Assembly: GCA_964352225.1 (NCBI GenBank)
Contig: CAYGRM010000101.1
Location: 1-18,285, forward strand
DNA length: 18,285 bases
Origin: CAJQQY01 sp964352225
Lineage (GTDB): Bacteria > Bacteroidota > Bacteroidia > Chitinophagales > Saprospiraceae
Reading direction: 5' to 3'
Shown in pieces: positions 1-9,900 of this stretch. Below the pieces are notes generated by a model. It was not told the DNA's origin. It saw nothing but the letters and a program-made list of their open reading frames with translations, and did not search any database. How positions within the stretch are numbered: the stretch's first letter is position 1; every line of letters starts with the position of its first letter. Both the position numbers and the translations under genes were made by a program.

Positions 1-62
1 TGGAAAGTTTCTTTTTGTTCTTTTCTGGTTGTAATACTCCGTTATGGTTTTTTGATTTTTTT

Positions 63-2474
63 TTAGAAATATAGTCGGTACTTATAGTTCGGGATCAATC
101 CGAATTGAGTGATATGATTCACTAAATCAGGTGCATCTTTATCGTAATATTCTGTCAATTTTCCTTTGTTATTTGTTATGTTTTCTAGGTTAAGAAAAAA
201 CTCATGTGTGGTCGCTGGTCGTTCTATTTTATAATTCGTCGACAAGGTGATTTGATAAATATCTTCCAGCGAATTTTCAAAAGCATTGTCATAATCCCAG
301 TAAGTATTTGTTGCAGGATTAGCAGCTACATTTCCTTGAGCGTCTCGCAAAAGTGGAATAATTCGTTGACCTCCTCTCATGAAAAATTTAAGATTCATGC
401 CGATGGTTTTGTTTTTCTTTTTTCCCAATCCAACAAATTCTTTTCCTCCAATTACATTTAACAAGTAGTTCCCATTGAATCGAGTATTGCGATTTTGTCC
501 TTCCAAAGTCTTGTATTTGGACTCATAAATAGAAGTGTTGAAAAGGAAATAGTAATTATTATTGAAGTATCGTTGGAGCGAAATTTCTACGCCATAATTT
601 TGCCCAGTTCCTTCATTAACCAAATCAAAATATTTGATTTCGTCACTTTCATTGATAGTCGCGAAATAACTTGTATCATTATTTTCCACAGGCAAATCAA
701 ATAAGTGCTGATAGTACACTTCGACTTTTCCTACAAGATTTGGCGTAATTTGATATTCGTATCCTAGACTCAAATGATGTGATTTCAGCAAACCTAAATC
801 TTGATTAGGTTGGGAAAAATTTCCGTTAGCATCTTCAATTTTAGCAAAATAATGATGAACACTTTCCATCCTGCTTTGCAAACCATATCCAAAACTCAAA
901 GTAGATTTCGAACAGGTCTGCATCTGAGCAGCGAATCTCGGCTCTAACGTGTGTTTATTGTTATAAAAAACATTGTTATTGTGTAATCCTCCGACGAGTG
1001 TAATGTTTTTATTCAAATGATGTTTCCAACTGACATAGCTACGAAAGTTTCCAAGTTGCTCATCAAAGTTCAACAAAGTAGTCATCTCTATATCTGAATC
1101 TAAGCGCATCTGTTGATTAAATTTTTGTTCAAATAAGGTATAAATGACACCTGCTTGAACCGTGTTTTTTTGATTTATTTTTTGGAAAAAAGTCGAACTC
1201 GCTCGGTAGGTTGTTTTTTTTAAATCACTTAAAAAACTTTGTGTACCCATGCCGATGGAATCTGTTTTTTGGAAAACATTTAGCTCCAAATTTTCAAAAG
1301 AAATAGACAATGAATTTTTTAAATAACTATTATCCGATAAGGCAATGGTATGAGTCATTCCTGCATTAAAGAGGTAAGAATATTTTTCATAATCCTCATA
1401 AATCAATCCACTATAAATGTCATCGCCTGGTGTCTTTTCATCTTGAGGAGTGGTATTGTCCAATTTAAATTGACTGATACCTCCAATTCCAAAAATGGAA
1501 AAAGTACCTAAGTTTTTTGTTGGTAGATTTAACTTGAATGCAGCATCTTGAAATTGTGGATTTCCTCTCACATCAACCAATCCCGCTTTATTTAAAACAC
1601 CAGAAGTAGAGTATCTATAATTGGCAAGAAACGAACCTCCGTATCCTTTTTTCAAGGGTCCTTCCAAAGTCACATCTGTACCAATTAAGCCTACGCCAAG
1701 GATGCCTTCTAGTTTTTCATTATTTCCATTTCGTAATTTGATATCATAAATTCCAGAAAGGACATTACCAAATTCAGCAGGAAATGCTCCCGTGTAAAAA
1801 TCGGAAGTCGCCAACAAATTACTGTTCAAAATACTCGTCGTACCCACCACAGAATTTTGGTCGGCAAAGTGATTTGGATTGGTGATAGGGATACCTTCCA
1901 ATCGCCATTGCATGTACTTTGGAGAGTTTCCTCTGACAATAATATCGTTGCCACCCGTTCCAGAATTCGTCACTCCTGCAAAGTTGGAAGTAATCAAAGC
2001 GGGGTCGTTGAAGGCTGTTGTCAGACGGTTCATTTCTTCCATGGAAATCGACCTACTATTCAATAAAGCCATAGGATTATTAGGTTTGCCATTACCTTGA
2101 AAAGCTTGAATGACCACCTCTTGTAACTCTGTATTGGATTCCTGTAAACTTAATTGGAGAACAGTTTCTTTTCCAGAATTAACGACGATATTTGGAACAT
2201 CTGTAGTTTTATAGCCGATAAACGAAATCTGTAATTCAATTCTACCAACTGGTACATTTTTCAAAATAAAATTTCCATTTTCATCGGTGACACTACCGAG
2301 AAGTGGGTCTGAATTTTTTACAATTACCTCCGCACCGAAGAGGGATAATTGGGTGTCAAAATCCGAAATAACACCTCTTACGGTTTGAGTTAAATTTTGT
2401 GCGGACATTGTTATTGAAAATAATAACAATACAATTACAATCTGAATAACTGGGTAATGAAATGGGTTTTTCAT
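63..2474 (-). CDS. TonB-dependent outer-membrane receptor with CarboxypepD_reg-like domain
   Basis: An 803-residue outer-membrane beta-barrel importer of the TonB-dependent type; such proteins take up large or scarce substrates using TonB-ExbBD energy. A signal peptide (about residues 1-25, hydrophobic IVIVLLLFSITMSA) is followed by a carboxypeptidase-regulatory-like domain (about 30-115, with GSVTDENGNFILKNVPVG and SFIGYK), a plug domain (about 135-250, including the segment IIVRGNSPKYMQWRLEGIPI) and a barrel that ends in aromatic residues (YKYRLYF), as expected for BamA-assembled proteins. No SusD-like partner lies beside it, so a glycan-specific Sus role is not supported and the substrate is unknown. 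It is the last gene before the window edge on this strand, 259 bp after the MFS gene, so it is probably transcribed separately. No good promoter match was found upstream. Confidence 0.93.
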   Translation of the reverse strand: MKNPFHYPVIQIVIVLLLFSITMSAQNLTQTVRGVISDFDTQLSLFGAEVIVKNSDPLLGSVTDENGNFILKNVPVGRIELQISFIGYKTTDVPNIVVNSGKETVLQLSLQESNTELQEVVIQAFQGNGKPNNPMALLNSRSISMEEMNRLTTAFNDPALITSNFAGVTNSGTGGNDIIVRGNSPKYMQWRLEGIPITNPNHFADQNSVVGTTSILNSNLLATSDFYTGAFPAEFGNVLSGIYDIKLRNGNNEKLEGILGVGLIGTDVTLEGPLKKGYGGSFLANYRYSTSGVLNKAGLVDVRGNPQFQDAAFKLNLPTKNLGTFSIFGIGGISQFKLDNTTPQDEKTPGDDIYSGLIYEDYEKYSYLFNAGMTHTIALSDNSYLKNSLSISFENLELNVFQKTDSIGMGTQSFLSDLKKTTYRASSTFFQKINQKNTVQAGVIYTLFEQKFNQQMRLDSDIEMTTLLNFDEQLGNFRSYVSWKHHLNKNITLVGGLHNNNVFYNNKHTLEPRFAAQMQTCSKSTLSFGYGLQSRMESVHHYFAKIEDANGNFSQPNQDLGLLKSHHLSLGYEYQITPNLVGKVEVYYQHLFDLPVENNDTSYFATINESDEIKYFDLVNEGTGQNYGVEISLQRYFNNNYYFLFNTSIYESKYKTLEGQNRNTRFNGNYLLNVIGGKEFVGLGKKKNKTIGMNLKFFMRGGQRIIPLLRDAQGNVAANPATNTYWDYDNAFENSLEDIYQITLSTNYKIERPATTHEFFLNLENITNNKGKLTEYYDKDAPDLVNHITQFGLIPNYKYRLYF

Positions 2475-2733
2475 AATGTTTTTTGGGGGTTCAAAGCATT
2501 CTTTTTTTAAACTTAAAATGTGATGAATTAAAAAATTTTTCGTGAAAATTTGATTTAACTTTTATCATATTGACAATACAAAGATGAAGCGAAAATTTAT
2601 GTCAATCGTGCGGAAATGAAATTACGAACGTTTTTTGAGATTTGGTACTTAGGAATAACTCAATAATAAGTCGAATATACATTTTTGGCTAAATCTTTTT
2701 GCTAAGCTTCAGAGTTTGTTCACTTCCATTGGT

Positions 2734-3987
2734 TTATTTTTCAATTTCACCCAAGCTCTCAGCGTCACCTCTTCTTTTTACCATTCGATCAATCACATAT
2801 ATCAACCCACTAGTTAAGATCATCAATGATATTACCACAACCCCTAAGGTGGGAAAATTATTTATCATCCCATCTTCAGATTGAAATACGATCAATCCTG
2901 CTATCATAGCTGCCACACCTCCAACTGCCAGTTGTATGGCTGCATCAACAGCCATGAATGCACCTCGGTCTTCCACCTCAGGAACAACTGTTCCTAAAGT
3001 TGAAGATGAGATACTTCGAGCATTATTACCAAGTAAGAGTAGGGTATGAACGGCGACAACTGCCCAGAGAGGATTTATTCCCAAGTTTGTAAATACCGCT
3101 ACCATCGTTATTGTCAGGATTGTCCCTGCCAAAAAAATATTTAGCGTTCCATATTTATCTGTCAAACGACCAATGATGGGGGCAAATATGAAAGTAGAAA
3201 TTCCTGCAATTCCATAAAGTAAAGGGAGGTCATCAAGATCTACTCCAAGATTGTTAGTGCAAAAGGCAGAGCTAAAGGTCATCAAAATAATATCTCCTGA
3301 TACCAAAAGTGTGTTGCTTAAAAACATTATTAAATAATTCCTATTGCTGATTATTTTTAAAGAATGATGCAATGGGTTGACTTTTACGGGTATTTGTAGA
3401 TGTTTATCTACGGGCCTTATTTTCCAAAAAACAAGAAAAACTGCAATGATTCCTAAAAACAAAACCAACCCAAAAGCTACACGCCAATCTACCTCTGAAG
3501 CTAAGTAGAGCGCAAGTGGTAAACCCAAAATTTGACTACCTGCAGAAGCCATTTGTAGAATTCCAAAAGCCCTACCTCTTTGGGTCGTTTCAAATAAATC
3601 GGTTACGATGGCAAAACAAATAGGACCTATGACACCTCCGAATATACCTGTTATAATCCTAGCAACAACCAATGCTTGGAATGAAGGTGCATTGGCACAA
3701 AATAAAATACCTAGCAGAAAACCTGAGTAGAAAAATAAAAGCAATTTTTTTCGATCAAATTTATCAGCATAACCTGATAATAAAATAGCCGTTATTCCTG
3801 CACTAATTGGATATGCAGACACCAGTAAACCAAACTGTTTGGTAGTAATTTCAAGTTTAGGAAGAAGGATTGCTGACAGTGCGGACATAAGCATGAAGTC
3901 CAAAACTATAGTCATTAAAACTAATGCAATGATAGCTACTAAAAGAAATTGATAGCGCGTAAATTCGGGCTTAGTTTCGCCATTCAT
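2734..3987 (-). CDS. MFS transporter (DHA1-like, probable efflux)
   Basis: A 417-residue inner-membrane secondary transporter with about 12 hydrophobic segments. The MFS motif A between TM2 and TM3 is visible (GYADKFDRKKLLLFF), with a weaker copy in the second half (GRLTDKYGTLNIF). The TM4 region reads RIITGIFGGVIGP. The first helix has VLDFMLMSALSAILLP, which resembles DHA1 drug/sugar exporters with a DFMxM start. This suggests proton-coupled export of small molecules, but the substrate cannot be read from the sequence. It lies downstream of, and on the same strand as, the AraC-type regulator, separated by 120 bp that contain a long inverted repeat ending 15 nt before this ATG. That arrangement makes control by the regulator or by the hairpin plausible (inference). 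Confidence 0.9.
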   Translation of the reverse strand: MNGETKPEFTRYQFLLVAIIALVLMTIVLDFMLMSALSAILLPKLEITTKQFGLLVSAYPISAGITAILLSGYADKFDRKKLLLFFYSGFLLGILFCANAPSFQALVVARIITGIFGGVIGPICFAIVTDLFETTQRGRAFGILQMASAGSQILGLPLALYLASEVDWRVAFGLVLFLGIIAVFLVFWKIRPVDKHLQIPVKVNPLHHSLKIISNRNYLIMFLSNTLLVSGDIILMTFSSAFCTNNLGVDLDDLPLLYGIAGISTFIFAPIIGRLTDKYGTLNIFLAGTILTITMVAVFTNLGINPLWAVVAVHTLLLLGNNARSISSSTLGTVVPEVEDRGAFMAVDAAIQLAVGGVAAMIAGLIVFQSEDGMINNFPTLGVVVISLMILTSGLIYVIDRMVKRRGDAESLGEIEK

Positions 3988-4002
3988 AGATATTCTATTT
4001 GA

Positions 4003-4103
4003 TTCTCTGACAATTTTTGCGGATCACAGTCGAATAAAACCAAAACTCATTATCAATTGTTTATGATTCTGTTTTTATCCGACCCACAAAAATTGTCAGA
4101 GAA
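4003..4103 (-). repeat. 101-bp long inverted repeat / structured hairpin between regulator and MFS genes
   Basis: TTCTCTGACAATTTTTG (4003-4019) is the exact reverse complement of 4087-4103 (17/17). Inside it, 4029-4039 (GTCGAATAAAA) pairs with 4073-4083. In the minus-strand transcript this inner stem is 11 bp with one G-U pair; in the plus transcript that position is an A-C mismatch, so the fold fits the direction of the flanking genes. A 33-nt loop (4040-4072) remains. The 7-mer TCTATTT occurs on both sides (3994-4000, 4107-4113), 2-3 nt outside the arms. The element starts 4 nt after the regulator's stop codon and ends 15 nt before the MFS ATG. It could be a structured leader or operator, or a miniature mobile element. 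No U-run follows it, so it is not a standard terminator. Confidence 0.8.
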
Positions 4104-4107
4104 GGGT

Positions 4108-5922
4108 CTATTTTTTCTGAGAATTCACCCATTTTTTTGGAGTCATTCCTTCCATTTTTTTAAAAAAAACATTGAATACCGTTTTGGAATTAAAGCCACT
4201 TTCATAGGCTAACCCCAAAAGAGTAAGGTGACTGTTATTTGGGTTTAATGCTTTTTCTTTGAAAGTTATTAATCGGAAAGTATTAATATATTCATTAAAA
4301 TTCTTACCAATTTTTTCATTAATTAGCCATGATAATTTATTAGGGTGCAATTCTAGTTTCTCTGCTAAATCCCTTAATGAAATTGATGGGTCTAAATATA
4401 TCTCATCTACTTTCACTAACTCGTCTAATTGTTCTAAATAGTTTTCTAGTTCATTTTTGCTTAATGATGAAGTACTAATGAAGGTGGTTTGAGTTATGTT
4501 TATAGGTTCAAGAATCTGCGTGTTTTTTATAGATGGGGGAAAATTCATTTGGGCATAAATTTCTTTAAACCGAGCATTATCCCGAAGGTTATCCCAGACC
4601 CAATAATTCTTCAAGGTTACCATCGTCACGGAGTGTTCTTCATAAGCTTTGTCTAACCAGTACATGGCTTCATGAGGCATATTTAAAAGAGAAAATAATA
4701 ATGCTGGGTCAGAGGAGTCCATGTATTTTGATTTTTCAATAACAGCTAAGGCCTCTTCTTTCTTGCCCATAAGTATTTTAACCACCAATAAATCTAAGTT
4801 GGCAAGTCCTTGCCCATTTGTAAGTTCAAGTGCTCTATTGATGTCAATTAATGCTTCTTTATATTTTCCTAAATACCCCAAGGTTAAACCTCGAAAACGA
4901 ATTGCTTCGCCAAAATTAGAATCAATTTCCAAGGCTTTATTAAATGCTGTAACTGCCTCTTCAAAACTCCGAGCAAAATAATAGATCAAGCCCAATTGCC
5001 AATGTGTATGAACATCAAGAGGGTCTGTGTCAGCCACCCTTTTGGATACTTGAATCGCCCGTTCAAAATCCTCCTTGATAAATATATAATAATAGGTAAT
5101 GAATTCATTTTGGTCAGGTAGACCATATTTTATTGCCTTATCGTAGTCTTTTAGGGCAGCGTCCCAATTCCAATCCGAGAACAGTTTGATATAAGCAAGC
5201 ATCATATGTGCCTTTGCATTTTCTGGATTTAATTCGATGGCTTTTTCAGCGGCATTTCTCGCTAAGTCATTCCCTTCTTTATTGGGTATCATATTGTAGA
5301 CCGCCGCGTGAATATATGCTTCTCCCAAAAATGCATGGGCGTCTGCATAGTTCGGGTCAATTTTAATTGCACCTTTGAAGAAATTCATTGCTTTTTTAAC
5401 GTCATCAAAGTCTTTCCTTTTTAGATGATAACTCCCTTTCAACCATAAATCATAAGCCTTGATATTTTGAGTTGGGATAGCGTTGGGAAAAGACGGAATT
5501 TCGAAATGCCCAAAGTTTTCACGGATTTGGTCCGCAATGAGCAAACTGATTTCATCTTGCAAGGCAAAAATATCCTCTAGCTCCCGATCGAAATTCTTTG
5601 ACCAGAAGTGAGTGCCATCATTAGTACTGATTAACTGCGCTGTAATGCGAACCCTGTTTTTGGCTTTCCTGACGCTCCCCTCCAAAATAGTACTTACCCC
5701 TAACTGATCACCAATGGTTCGGATATCTATATTTTTGTTCTTAAATGCAAAAGAGGATGTGCGGGCAATGACTTTCAAGCCCTTCACGGTGGTTAGGGCG
5801 TTGATTATTTCTTCAGTAATGCCATCGCTGAAGTATTCGTTCTCAGGGTCGGCACTCATATTAACAAAAGGGAGAACAGCAATGGACTTATTGGATGATG
5901 ATATGGATAGATGTTTGCTCAT
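4108..5922 (-). CDS. TolB-like/TPR protein with C-terminal AraC-type DNA-binding domain
   Basis: A 604-residue predicted cytosolic one-component regulator with no signal peptide or membrane segment. Residues about 12-135 form the TolB/FlgO-like domain that often precedes TPRs in COG5616-type proteins (SIAVLPFVNMS, then EYFSDGITEEIINAL, LEGSVRKAKNRVRITAQLI and HFWSKNFDRELEDIFALQDE). Residues about 155-400 hold TPR-like helical repeats (for example AIKIDPNYADAHAFLGEAYI and AIELNPENAKAHMMLAYI). Residues about 505-604 form an AraC-type double helix-turn-helix (SLRDLAEKLELHPNKLSWLI, then LAYESGFNSKTVFNVFFKKM and the terminal GMTPKKW). Related proteins usually carry a winged helix or a cyclase at the N-terminus; here the DNA-binding part is C-terminal. 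It probably controls the MFS gene just downstream (inference). The signal it senses is unknown. Confidence 0.88.
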   Translation of the reverse strand: MSKHLSISSSNKSIAVLPFVNMSADPENEYFSDGITEEIINALTTVKGLKVIARTSSFAFKNKNIDIRTIGDQLGVSTILEGSVRKAKNRVRITAQLISTNDGTHFWSKNFDRELEDIFALQDEISLLIADQIRENFGHFEIPSFPNAIPTQNIKAYDLWLKGSYHLKRKDFDDVKKAMNFFKGAIKIDPNYADAHAFLGEAYIHAAVYNMIPNKEGNDLARNAAEKAIELNPENAKAHMMLAYIKLFSDWNWDAALKDYDKAIKYGLPDQNEFITYYYIFIKEDFERAIQVSKRVADTDPLDVHTHWQLGLIYYFARSFEEAVTAFNKALEIDSNFGEAIRFRGLTLGYLGKYKEALIDINRALELTNGQGLANLDLLVVKILMGKKEEALAVIEKSKYMDSSDPALLFSLLNMPHEAMYWLDKAYEEHSVTMVTLKNYWVWDNLRDNARFKEIYAQMNFPPSIKNTQILEPINITQTTFISTSSLSKNELENYLEQLDELVKVDEIYLDPSISLRDLAEKLELHPNKLSWLINEKIGKNFNEYINTFRLITFKEKALNPNNSHLTLLGLAYESGFNSKTVFNVFFKKMEGMTPKKWVNSQKK

Positions 5923-6025
5923 TTTCTACTATAACTTATCAGGGCTTCTATGAACTGACATTGAATTTTCAATAATTTTTCTTTTAATTGGCTACAACTT
6001 CAAGTTATCTGGGGAGTTTTAATTT

Positions 6026-6604
6026 TTATTTATAAAAAAACGAATAAGCCAACGTCCCCAAAACCAAAATAACCAAACCAATCAAAGCAACGATATAAGT
6101 CGAATTATTTCGATATTGATTGTACAACAATTCCATTACATCTCTCCACTCCAATCCACGAACCGCTTTTTCGCGAGCTAAGACAAAATACTTTTTACCA
6201 CCTTTTCGCTTCTGATCACCATGCTTTCTAAGAATAAAAAAATCTTTATTTAGAAAAGCTAAATCATAAAGTTCACTAGTGATGACTGCTTCGCCGACCG
6301 TTTTTTCAATAATAAAAGTATTGGACTTACTTAAAATTTTCCAAATCCCAGGAGTGATATTTCCATCAATAGAAATCAAGTATTCCCCTTCGTCTCGAAA
6401 AATATGTAAGACTGATTCATGAAATTCATCATCGTCTCGAATCTCTAGCCATCGAGTGTCTAAATAATACTGTTGCTCATAAAGGTCTTCTCCCCAAGGT
6501 CGAACTTTTGGAATAATCTGATCGAGCTGCTGATCCATGGTGGCAGCATCAGGTAAAGGCAATTCAAAGGTTCGGGTAATATTTTCAGTTAATTTATTTT
6601 CCAC
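6026..6604 (-). CDS. Hypothetical protein with single C-terminal membrane anchor
   Basis: A 192-residue protein that I cannot assign to a named family. There is no signal peptide. The N-terminal 160 residues are soluble and mixed in charge, with a likely beta-rich core (about 60-145: WLEIRDDDEFHESVLHIF, GIWKILSKSNTFII, LYDLAFLNKDFFILRKHG, KYFVLAREKAV) that is loosely reminiscent of small lipocalin-like stress or measure domains in Bacteroidota. The last 20 or so residues (about 168-190, STYIVALIGLVILVLGTLAY) form one transmembrane helix with a short FFYK tail. This looks like a tail-anchored protein with its body in the cytoplasm. It has hairpins upstream and stands apart from the histidine kinase (334 bp) and the regulator (103 bp). 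It is convincing as a gene by length and composition, but its function is unknown. Confidence 0.75.
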   Translation of the reverse strand: MENKLTENITRTFELPLPDAATMDQQLDQIIPKVRPWGEDLYEQQYYLDTRWLEIRDDDEFHESVLHIFRDEGEYLISIDGNITPGIWKILSKSNTFIIEKTVGEAVITSELYDLAFLNKDFFILRKHGDQKRKGGKKYFVLAREKAVRGLEWRDVMELLYNQYRNNSTYIVALIGLVILVLGTLAYSFFYK

Positions 6605-6619
6605 AAGCTGTTTTTAAAT

Positions 6620-6653
6620 AAAAAAAGGTTGATTCGTTTTTTCTGAAATCAAC
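6620..6653 (-). terminator. Weak terminator-like hairpin in the leader of the 192-residue protein gene
   Basis: On the minus strand GTTGATT and AATCAAC (6647-6653 and 6628-6634) form a 7-bp stem with a 12-nt loop, followed after one C by seven Ts. It sits only 16 bp upstream of the ATG at 6604, so if transcribed from upstream it could act as a terminator or attenuator. The stem is short and AT-rich, so confidence is low. Confidence 0.35.
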
Positions 6654-6697
6654 TTTGTAAATTTAGTCAAAAACAAACAATAGCGAAAGTTCCAAAC

Positions 6698-6731
6698 AAA
6701 AAAAAGCTACTGAAACGAATTCCAGTAGCTT
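6698..6731 (-). terminator. Intrinsic terminator, minus strand
   Basis: AAGCTACTG (6704-6712) pairs perfectly with CAGTAGCTT (6723-6731) around a 10-nt loop. On the minus strand the stem runs into a tract of eight Ts (6705-6698). It is a second, back-up terminator for the kinase gene or ends a short unrecognised transcript. Confidence 0.7.
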
Positions 6732-6878
6732 GGTCAAAATTTAATCGCAAACTTATTTTTAGCTTATATCTTTCATCTAAATATGATTTAAATATAATCC
6801 GAGGAAGTTTTTAGTTTGAATTGCAAATCAATTTAGGTACATATTTATTTATCTAATATTGATTTCGCTGTAGGAAAT

Positions 6879-6916
6879 AAAAAAGGGATGTTAACGCTCC
6901 AAACGCTAACATCCCT
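6879..6916 (-). terminator. Intrinsic terminator of the histidine kinase gene
   Basis: AGGGATGTTA (6884-6893) pairs with TAACATCCCT (6907-6916); after one mismatch, CG/CG adds two pairs around a 7-nt loop. On the minus strand the stem is followed by TTTTTT (6884-6879, the first T being in the stem). It begins 23 bp past the kinase stop codon. Confidence 0.8.
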
Positions 6917-6938
6917 CATGGGAAATAAAAGTAAATAC

Positions 6939-9900
6939 TTATACTTCTTCCATTGCCCGAATTTCAACAATTGGCAATTCTACAAAGAAGTCAGTTCCTA
7001 CATCTACAATCGACTCAAAATGAATTTTTCCATCAACTGATTCAATGATGTTTTTGGAAATCGCTAAGCCTAATCCTGTTCCAGAATTCTTAGTGGTGAA
7101 GTTAGGAACGAAAACTTTATTCCATTTGTCTTCAGGAATTCCAGTTCCATTATCTTTAACCTTGATGATTGCAGTTTGATCTCGTTGATGGAGAGATATT
7201 ACAATATTTCCTCTTCGATGATCAGGAATTGCTTGCGTTGCATTTTTAATCAAATTATTCAAGACTTGAATCAAGTGATTTTTATCCGCAAAGACAAAAA
7301 TTTGATTTTCAGGTAATTCCAAACTCAAGTCAATCATTTCCGAACCTTCATTGAAAAAATCAAAAACAGATTTTACTAAATCATTTACGATTAATTTTTG
7401 ATTATCAGCTCTAGGCATTTTTGCAAAATTAGAGAACTCAGATGCAATCGAAGCTAAATTGTCAATTTGCTCGATTAAGGTTCCAGAAACCCTTTTTAGT
7501 AATGGAGAAATGTCCTCAGGATTCGAGCGATAAGCATGCAACAAATATTGAATACTCAACTTCATCGGCGTCAAAGGATTCTTGATTTCATGCGCCACTT
7601 GTTTTGCCATTTCACGCCAAGCACCTTCCCGCTCCTGATGTGCTAATTTTTCGGCACTCTCCTCCACTTTTTTAATTAAGCGATTGTACTCTTCAATGAG
7701 GTCACCCAACTCATCTTTACTTTGCCATTCGAGCGGCTCGTTTCTTTTTCCTAATTTAAATTCTTTTAATTTTTCCCCAATTCTTGCAATCGGACGAGTG
7801 ATCGAATTAGTAATTCCGATAGCCACCGCACCAGCAATTAATAAAAGGAAAACATATAAATTTAGAAGTGTACCCATGAAAACGTTGACATCATCCCGAA
7901 GTTCTCGTTGTTTTGAGTAATAGGGGAGCCCCATATAAGCAACCGTTTCGGATGTTATTTCATTACCATTTAGGGTTGTCAATTTTAAAGGAAGATAGGC
8001 GGCTTTGTAAGTTAATGATCCGACTGTTTCTTCTTCTTGGGTATATTTTAATTTCTTCATTCTAGAAAGAGCATTGAAAGCCATCGCATCCATCGACTTC
8101 GAAACAATACCTTTATTAAAAACATCACTTTCAGATGAACTAATTAATGTTCCGCTTTTATCATAAATATTTACATCCATTCGGTGGACTGTAGAAATTC
8201 TTTTTAGCATTCGATCATAATCAAAATCTTTATGTCCATTGCGGGAATAAAATTCTTCTAACTCCAAATTAGTATCCATCAAAATCGTTTTACCTTTTCT
8301 ATCTAATCGACTTTCGTGATAATTTTCTCTTTCATCACTAAAATATCGAACCGTAACAAAACCAATCGAAAAGAAAAAGATAACGGTCAAAACGATTACT
8401 GCCATTTGAATTCGAGTACGAATACTCATCACTTTATCAAAAGTGAAATTGAAAATGGGAGGAAGTGATTTGAAAATTGAGTTAAAAATAACTAACAACA
8501 AAATTACAATCAGCAGTAACACAAATAAAAATGCAAACAAAGTAATGACCCTTCTTGCAGTTGGTAACTCTTTGCTGATGACTACAAGATTATCATTAGA
8601 AGCACGATAAACTAAATGGGAACGTACGTCATCTTTGATTTCAATTGGGTTTTCTGTAAGAGAAGGAATAGCATCAAACTCATATATATCATCATAAGAT
8701 TCTCCTTCTTTATAAATGAGTCCCTCATTTTTATTATAGATGGCGTATTCATAAATTCCCAGATCATTAAGATCTTTATATTGCTTTTCGATCAGTAATT
8801 CTGTAAAAACTTTGGATTGATCTCTTCTATTTCTTTCGACTTCCAATACGAGATTGATAGGATCATTTGGAGATCCATCAGGATAAAAATTGAAACTTAG
8901 TAAATAAGTATTTTTATTATTAGGTTTTGAAAGAAATTTCAAATCATTCGTTGCTGTAGAAGTTGCCTCTTTTAATTTTATTTCCAATTTGTCTTTAGCT
9001 GAAGGAAACGAATCTAAAGCTGAACCGAACTTAGTATAAGCATGGAAGTCATATTGATAATTATTATGCAAATAAATATTATCGGTGAAGTGCTTATTAA
9101 TAATTGGTAAAACTTCTTCTGGAGCAGCTTTGAAAGGATATGGTCTTAATAATTCTTTAAGTTCCTGATCATTTTTGATTTCTTTTTTGACTTTTTCCAA
9201 ACTCTCCTCTGCCATTCGATCTTTTAAATCAGACAACTCTTTCGCATATTTTAATCGTCTGCCGAAGTCCATATCATTATTATATTTAAATAATAAAATA
9301 GATGGAATCAAAGCAAATACTACTAACCAAATTACTAGCCAGATAAAATTAGGCCGATTATTATCAACATAAACATCAAAAATCAAATTGAACATATATC
9401 CAATAATGATCATTTCTACAACGGGTAAATCAGAATTGGACTTTATGATGACAGGAATCGCCATCAAACAAGCTAAACCTAAAGCACCCAAACGAACGAA
9501 TTTTTTTAAACCCAATTTTAATATGGTTTCCATAATTCGTTGGCTAAATAAAAATAGTGCTACCAACAAAAGCAAGGATGCCATGATCGCAATAAAACTA
9601 TTTTTATCCAAGCTGAAAATATGATCAAAATTAAATGTGATCTCAGTATTAAAAACTAACTGTTGGAAAACATTGGAGATCATTAAAATTCCAAGTATAA
9701 TGGAAAAGTAATTTAGGGTGGTCAATCCAAATCGATGAACGTTGGTTAATTCTTTTATAGGACGAACCCTGAATTCTGTATGGAAAAAAACCATCACCCA
9801 GAAGAGTAAAAAGATATTAATGACCAAGTCACCCAAAGAGTTGCCAAGATAGGAAGATTGAAAATTCTGCTCAAAAAATGAAATTTCGGTAAATTTGCCG

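Larger units (their letters stand above)
6605..6938. other. 334-bp intergenic region with three terminator-like hairpins
   Basis: This stretch lies between the histidine kinase stop and the start of the 192-residue protein. I see no coding sequence in it. It holds three stem-loops, each followed by a T-run when read on the minus strand (entries at 6879, 6698 and 6620). A partial -7-like element (TAAGTTTG on the minus strand, 6748-6755) lacks a matching -33 TTG. The sequence between the first two hairpins (6732-6878) is AT-rich, without other recognisable structure. Confidence 0.6.

Noticed and set aside
1..62. Possible start of another gene beyond the TonB receptor
   Set aside because: Only 62 bp are visible, with no start codon or recognisable peptide on either strand.
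2579..2605. Promoter for the TonB receptor (CATCTTTG with TTG upstream, minus strand)
   Set aside because: The -7 box deviates (CA for TA) and the spacing to TTG is about 16 bp rather than 19.
6748..6755. TAAGTTTG -7 box on the minus strand, possible small-RNA promoter
   Set aside because: No TTG occurs at the required distance, and the next terminator would leave a transcript of only about 40 nt.
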